Shown piece after piece: positions 60,552 through 64,000 of a stretch of DNA of 64,000 bases. Every line of letters begins with the position of its first letter. Within the stretch, counting starts at the first letter, position 1. The notes below the pieces were generated by a model. It searched no databases. It was not told where the DNA came from and saw nothing but the letters and a program-made list of their open reading frames with translations. The stretch covers positions 62,001 to 126,000 of the forward strand of contig CAYUQO010000014.1 of assembly GCA_964446945.1 (NCBI GenBank), read 5' to 3'. The position numbers were made by a program, and so were the translations under genes. This DNA comes from CAIYRG01 sp964446945 (lineage in GTDB: Bacteria; Pseudomonadota; Alphaproteobacteria; Micropepsales; Micropepsaceae).

Positions 60552-60582
60552 GTTGGTGCTATTAGTGATTCGCCGCACCAAC
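60552..60582. promoter_or_regulatory. Inverted repeat upstream of the 84-residue gene
   Basis: GTTGGTGC (60552-60559) and GCACCAAC (60575-60582), 8-bp perfect arms with 15 bp between them, located 15-45 bp before the start at 60537. Position fits an operator. The rest of 60583-60789 shows nothing I can name. Confidence 0.4.
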
Positions 60583-60789
60583 GCGTTGGATACGCGCACA
60601 AATTCAGGTTCGCTCCGGGCGCTCCGCCACAGATTGCCCTGCGAATCAACACATTGCGGAGAACTGAATCACGGCAAAGATTGCGCTTCAACCCCAACAG
60701 GGGCCGCAATCACCGTTTCCCCGTTAGATCAATAAGCGCCAGAATCAGCCGCAGCTTGTCACGGCCACGTCGGAAGCCTGCGTCTTTTG

Positions 60790-61728
60790 TCAGGCTACCT
60801 GTCGGTAGGTGAGACGCTTGCCTTCAGCACCTTTCAGGATGCGATGAGCGCGGGCCGCATCGTCGATGCCAAGCCGGATGCGCGTGTTGTGCCTGAAATC
60901 AAATTCGGCCAAGTACCGCGCAAGGTGCTGCTCGCTGACATGGAAGTAGCAGCCAGTAATCCCGCGCTTCAGGATTGAGAAGAAGCCTTCCGCCGTGTTC
61001 GTGTGCGCCAGCATCCCGTTCACCTTGCGGGCGTATTCATCCGCACCGTGATTGACGACGTAGTGTTGGAAATCGCGGTGCATGTGGCGGTATTGGCCCG
61101 CATCATCCGTCATAAGCGTTGTGCGGTCGTCAACGTGCGCCTTCATGATCTTGCGGAGGTTTTGGCTGGTGACGCTGGCGACATGGGCTGAGCGTACCTT
61201 GCCGTCACGTTCGACCAGCGAGAACACGATGGCCTTGCCCGTCCCGCCGATGTTTTTCAGGTTGCGCTTGCCCTTGTGCTTGTTCTTCTCGCGACCGCCG
61301 ATATAGGTCTCATCGGCTTCAACGGTTTTGCCTTCACCACCGAGCGGGAAAATGTCTTTCTTCGCCGGAGCCATCATCTCGCGGATGCGGTGCGCCATGA
61401 ACCATGCGCTCTTGTATGTGATGCCGAGCATCCGGTGCAGTTGATGGGCCGAAATGCCCTTCTTGCTGGACGCCATCAATTCAATCGCGAGCAGCCACTT
61501 GTGCAGGGGAATATGCGACCGCTCAAACACCGTGCCGGTGCGAACGGTGAACTTGCCCTTGCAGACGTAGCAGACAAACATTCCGGCCTGCGTCTCACCC
61601 GCCATCTTGTGAACCTTGTCACCGCCGCATAGCGGGCAAATGACTTCGTTCGGCCAACGGTCCTTTTCCATGTAGGCCGTGGCGGCTTCTTCATTGGTGA
61701 AAATCGGGTTTGTCAGATCGCAGGTCAT
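60790..61728 (-). CDS. IS1595-family (ISXO2-like) transposase
   Basis: 312 residues from the ATG at 61726-61728. N-terminal zinc ribbon with CPLCGG (near residue 31) and CYVCKGKFTVRTGT; then the DDE-type core with VEADETYIGG (first Asp), LMTDDAGQY (second Asp) and HTNTAEGFFSILKRG (Asn and Lys of the DDNK set). Intact length for the family (about 300). It catalyses transposition of the element between the inverted ends. It is the rightmost gene of the 2926-bp element, oriented towards its interior. Confidence 0.93.
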   Translation of the reverse strand: MTCDLTNPIFTNEEAATAYMEKDRWPNEVICPLCGGDKVHKMAGETQAGMFVCYVCKGKFTVRTGTVFERSHIPLHKWLLAIELMASSKKGISAHQLHRMLGITYKSAWFMAHRIREMMAPAKKDIFPLGGEGKTVEADETYIGGREKNKHKGKRNLKNIGGTGKAIVFSLVERDGKVRSAHVASVTSQNLRKIMKAHVDDRTTLMTDDAGQYRHMHRDFQHYVVNHGADEYARKVNGMLAHTNTAEGFFSILKRGITGCYFHVSEQHLARYLAEFDFRHNTRIRLGIDDAARAHRILKGAEGKRLTYRQVA

Positions 61729-61750
61729 TTCAGGCTCCTAATTGGCCTGA

Positions 61751-61792
61751 AATCTACCCCTTGGGGACGATTAAGTCAAGTATATAATCGCC
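61751..61792 (-). repeat. Right inverted terminal end of the IS1595 element
   Basis: Read inward: GGCGATTATATACTTGA, then TTAATCG and GGGGTAGATT. The first 17 bases differ from the left end at only one position. Confidence 0.85.
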
Positions 61793-61800
61793 CCCTTGCG
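61793..61800. repeat. Target-site duplication, right copy
   Basis: CCCTTGCG, identical to 58859-58866. Confidence 0.88.
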
Positions 61801-61915
61801 GGGAGGTCGAAATTTGCGTCGCAAATTTCGGGTGTGGGTAATCGAAGATGTCCCCCACCCGCGAATTTCCTGAACCGGAAATTCGCGTGCCTCCCCTCAA
61901 GGGGGAGGCGGAATT
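61801..61915. repeat. Type D intergenic repeat, right part (split by the IS)
   Basis: GGGAGGTCGAAATTTGCG with stem partner CGCAAATTTCGGGTG, then CCCCCACCCGCGAATTTCC with GGAAATTCGCG, and CCTCCCCTCAAGGGGGAGG. The missing left arm is at 58851-58866. Confidence 0.8.
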
Positions 61916-61938
61916 TAGTTGGCGAATTCCGTCCGTGT

Positions 61939-63384
61939 TTACCGCGCGAGGCCGGCGTGTTCATCGGCGGAATTCGAAAACCGTGTGAATCGTGAATCAA
62001 AATTCAGCTGGATGGCTTTCGTCGCGCCGTGCCGGTGTTTTTCGACAATGATGTCGGCCTTGCCGAGGGCGCGCTCCATCTTCTTCATCCACGCATCATA
62101 TTCGGGAGTGCCGATGTCGGGTTCATGCGTCACGAGATAATATTCCTCGCGGTAAACGAACATGACGACGTCGGCATCCTGTTCGATCGAACCGGATTCG
62201 CGCAGATCCGACAGCACCGGACGCTTGTCGTCGCGGCTGTCCACGCTTCGGGATAGTTGCGACAGCGCAATCACCGGAACCGACAGTTCTTTCGCGAGTG
62301 CCTTCATGCCCTTGGTCACTTCGGAGACTTCCTGCACGCGGTTGTCGGAACGCCGCGTTGCCGGCTCGACCAGTTGCAGGTAATCGATCACAATCATTCC
62401 GATCTTCTTCTCGCGCTTGAAACGCCGTGCACGCGCCGCAATCTGGGCGATGGAGATTCCCCCGGTGTCGTCGATATAGAGCGGCAGCGCGCTGAGGTGT
62501 TGCGCCGTCTGGGTCAGACGGAGAAATTCGGCATCGGTCATGGCGCGGCCCGACCGGATTTTGCGCATCTCGATTTCGGTCTGCTCCGACAGAATACGTG
62601 CCGCCAACTGATCGGCCGACATTTCGAGCGAGAACATCAATACGGGTGCGCCCCGCGCCGGCTCGGCGCCAACTTCTTTGTCTTTCATCCACACATTCGC
62701 GGCGTGGAACGCGATATTGGTGGCCAGAGATGTCTTGCCCATGCCGGGGCGGCCAGCGATGATGATGAGGTCTGATGAATGGAGACCGCCAAGCAGCGAG
62801 TCCAACTCGGTAAATCCGGACGCAACACCCGAAATCGCGCCTTTGCGCATGGCAGTTTCGGTTGCCTGGATGGCACGGGTCATCGCCTCCTGGAAAGATT
62901 GCGTTGCCTCACCGAATCTTGACTGCTCCGCGATCTGGTAAAGGGCCTTCTCCGCCTCCTCGACCTGCGTCGCGGGCGCGGCATCGCGCGGCGCCTCATA
63001 GGCGGTGTTGACGATGTTTTCGCCGATGTGGATGAGCGAACGGCGGACAGCGAAATCAGCCAAAATGCGCGCATATGCCTTGACGTTCGGAATGACCGGG
63101 GCAGCACGCGCGAGGTTGACCAGATAGGTTTGCCCGCCGACCTCGGCAAGCCCTGCGTCCTTTTCCATCGCGACTTTGAGCGTGAGCGGAGTCACGATCT
63201 GTCCGGCTGCCCACATGTGTTCCATCGCCGTGAACAGCCGCTGATGCAGCGGGTCGTAAAAATGCTCGGGCGTCAGGACGCGAGTGGCAATGTCGAGCGA
63301 ATAATTGTCCACCAGCACCGCGCCGAGCAGAGCTTGCTCGACATCAACATCGTATGGGAGCTGGCGATGGTGTTCCAAATCCAT
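61939..63384 (-). CDS. dnaB: Replicative DNA helicase DnaB
   Basis: 481 residues from the ATG at 63382-63384. N-terminal domain from VDVEQALLGAVLVDN, linker, then the RecA-like helicase domain: Walker A IIAGRPGMGKTSLATNIAFH near residue 205, DnaB motif H1a SLEMSADQLAARIL near 255, Walker B MIVIDYLQLVEP near 345, arginine-finger region and SVPVIALSQLSRSVD. It unwinds DNA at the replication fork as a hexamer. A cfa-like gene lies just upstream on the same strand. Downstream, where alr often follows in relatives, there is a type D repeat split by the IS1595 element. Confidence 0.96.
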   Translation of the reverse strand: MDLEHHRQLPYDVDVEQALLGAVLVDNYSLDIATRVLTPEHFYDPLHQRLFTAMEHMWAAGQIVTPLTLKVAMEKDAGLAEVGGQTYLVNLARAAPVIPNVKAYARILADFAVRRSLIHIGENIVNTAYEAPRDAAPATQVEEAEKALYQIAEQSRFGEATQSFQEAMTRAIQATETAMRKGAISGVASGFTELDSLLGGLHSSDLIIIAGRPGMGKTSLATNIAFHAANVWMKDKEVGAEPARGAPVLMFSLEMSADQLAARILSEQTEIEMRKIRSGRAMTDAEFLRLTQTAQHLSALPLYIDDTGGISIAQIAARARRFKREKKIGMIVIDYLQLVEPATRRSDNRVQEVSEVTKGMKALAKELSVPVIALSQLSRSVDSRDDKRPVLSDLRESGSIEQDADVVMFVYREEYYLVTHEPDIGTPEYDAWMKKMERALGKADIIVEKHRHGATKAIQLNFDSRFTRFSNSADEHAGLAR

Positions 63385-63496
63385 TGCGGGACCTGATTCG
63401 GGCGCAGGCAATACTAGACCGGGTTGTGACCATTGCGCGCGATGACGTCGCTGCGCAACACGTTGCGCAGTCGGTCCACAGGTATCCGCGTTGCGC

Positions 63497-64000
63497 TTAA
63501 GCCGCTTCGGGTTTGCGGCGGCCCGGCAGTCCATTCCGCGACCGCATGGCGCGCTCGGCGTCGAACATGTAGTCGCGCGTCACCGGAACCGCATCAACCC
63601 GCTTCGCGAGCTGAATCTGAAACACAACCTGGTTGCCATGGCGGAATGTCATTTCCGAAGAGGCGAGATAGAACTCCCACATCCGGCAAAAGCGCTCGTC
63701 ATACAGCGCCGCAGCTTTGTCCCAGTTACGGCAGAAGCGGTTGCGCCACTCCTTAAGGGTTTCCGCGTAGTGCAGGCGGAGGATCTCGATATCGGTCGCG
63801 TACAATCCGCACCGCTCGATGGAACGCATGACTTCGCTTAATGCCGGGGTATAGCCGCCGGGGAAAATATATTTCTGGATCCAGGGATTGGTGGCGCTCG
63901 GTCCGTCGGAGCGGCCAATGGTGTGCAGCACCGCGACCCCGTCCGTGGCCAAAAGCTCGCGCACTTTGGTAAAGAAGGTGTCGTAATAATGCGCTCCAAC
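63497..64000 (-). CDS. Cyclopropane-fatty-acyl-phospholipid synthase-like methyltransferase, N-terminal part beyond window
   Basis: 168 C-terminal residues are present, reading in frame to the window edge. Family landmarks: YYDTFFTKVRELLATDGVAVLHTIG, PWIQKYIFPGGYTPALSEV, and the distal LHYAETLKEWRNRF, then YDERFCRMWEFYLASSEMTFR, the conserved end of CFA synthases. It would add a methylene bridge from S-adenosylmethionine to unsaturated phospholipid chains at the membrane surface. The methyl-donor site is upstream, outside the window. The end GRRKPEAA lies 112 bp before the dnaB start. Confidence 0.9.
   Translation of the reverse strand, partial: VGAHYYDTFFTKVRELLATDGVAVLHTIGRSDGPSATNPWIQKYIFPGGYTPALSEVMRSIERCGLYATDIEILRLHYAETLKEWRNRFCRNWDKAAALYDERFCRMWEFYLASSEMTFRHGNQVVFQIQLAKRVDAVPVTRDYMFDAERAMRSRNGLPGRRKPEAA

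Larger units (their letters stand above)
58867..61792. mobile_element. IS1595-family element with passenger genes
   Basis: 2926 bp bounded by inverted ends starting GGCGATT, flanked by the 8-bp duplication CCCTTGCG. It carries one transposase (60790-61728) and several unrelated small genes between the transposase and the left end. Family members normally are about 0.9-1.1 kb unless they carry passengers. Insertion interrupts a type D intergenic repeat: joining the flanks restores CCTCCCCCTTGCGGGGAGG, as at 9277. The fresh duplication and matching ends suggest that it could still move. Confidence 0.88.

Overview
The window looks like chromosomal DNA of an alphaproteobacterium of the order Hyphomicrobiales (Rhizobiales), with a relation to Bradyrhizobium/Xanthobacteraceae-type genomes as an inference. 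The reasons are high G+C coding sequence, a cfa-like gene beside dnaB, HisKA_2 and hybrid sensor kinases, a KaiC-kinase pair, DUF3631 and DUF4142 proteins, and abundant GC-rich intergenic hairpin repeats. No rRNA is present. One tRNA (Gln, anticodon CTG) lies at 1747-1820.

Layout. 1-21.6 kb: ordinary chromosome with many exported proteins: a YncE-like propeller, a Ca/Na antiporter, a ClC channel, two sensor kinases, a PEBP protein, MipA/OmpV, a DUF3631 ATPase and a type II NADH dehydrogenase. 21.8-27.6 kb: an island of visibly lower G+C. It holds a tightly overlapping three-gene operon (C2H2 zinc-finger protein, coiled-coil protein, divergent Hsp70 with a C-terminal zinc ribbon) that converges on a two-gene ParB-like/HNH-nuclease operon with a phased AGTACT operator-like region. 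I see no match to a named system, and this is the best candidate for an undescribed one. 27.8-52 kb: membrane transport (CPA2 antiporter, RND pump, YeiH), a KaiC/hybrid-kinase operon, lipid desaturase, msrB, glucoamylase, an AAC(3)-I-like acetyltransferase, Tat-exported RidA, a metallo-beta-lactamase-fold protein, and a Rieske-FAD reductase. 52.9-57.7 kb: a divergent locus ending in an operon of two family paralogs and two alpha/beta hydrolases. 58.9-61.8 kb: an IS1595-family element of 2926 bp with passenger genes, about 40 bp inverted ends and an exact 8-bp target duplication. 61.9-64 kb: dnaB and the end of a cfa-like gene.

The dominant theme is one paralogous family of exported proteins of about 280-300 residues, called here P1-P9 (the GHYEGDTLV family). 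Nine copies occur in 64 kb. All share a signal peptide, a first Cys usually in CWP, the GHYEGDTLVVDT core, a TPH..LH.VER segment, a V-D/E-DP..F..PW segment, a second Cys in C-x-E-N, and, in all eight complete copies, a C-terminus ending Asp-Phe-stop. Two subtypes can be seen: type I (P1, P4, P8; N-terminal PDLSG/PDFSG) and type II (P2, P3, P5, P6, P7, P9; SGPGPV/NPIL.PW). Both tandem pairs combine one of each. Several sit in operons with Tat-exported hydrolases (amidohydrolase, epoxide-hydrolase-like, haloacetate-dehalogenase-like), which suggests a role in periplasmic processing of organic substrates, but no biochemical function can be read from sequence.

Intergenic space is filled by a few hairpin repeat types: A (CCCTCACCC..CTCTCCCTCAAGGGGAGAG), B (CCTCCCCCGTAAACGGGGGAGG), D (long double hairpin around AAATTTGC/AATTTCC) and E (GCGCGGCAGACGCCGCGCGG..GGCCATGAC). 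Type D is the target of the IS1595 element. Coordinates of starts were chosen from Shine-Dalgarno (SD) sequences, signal peptides and family alignment by eye; no database search was run.
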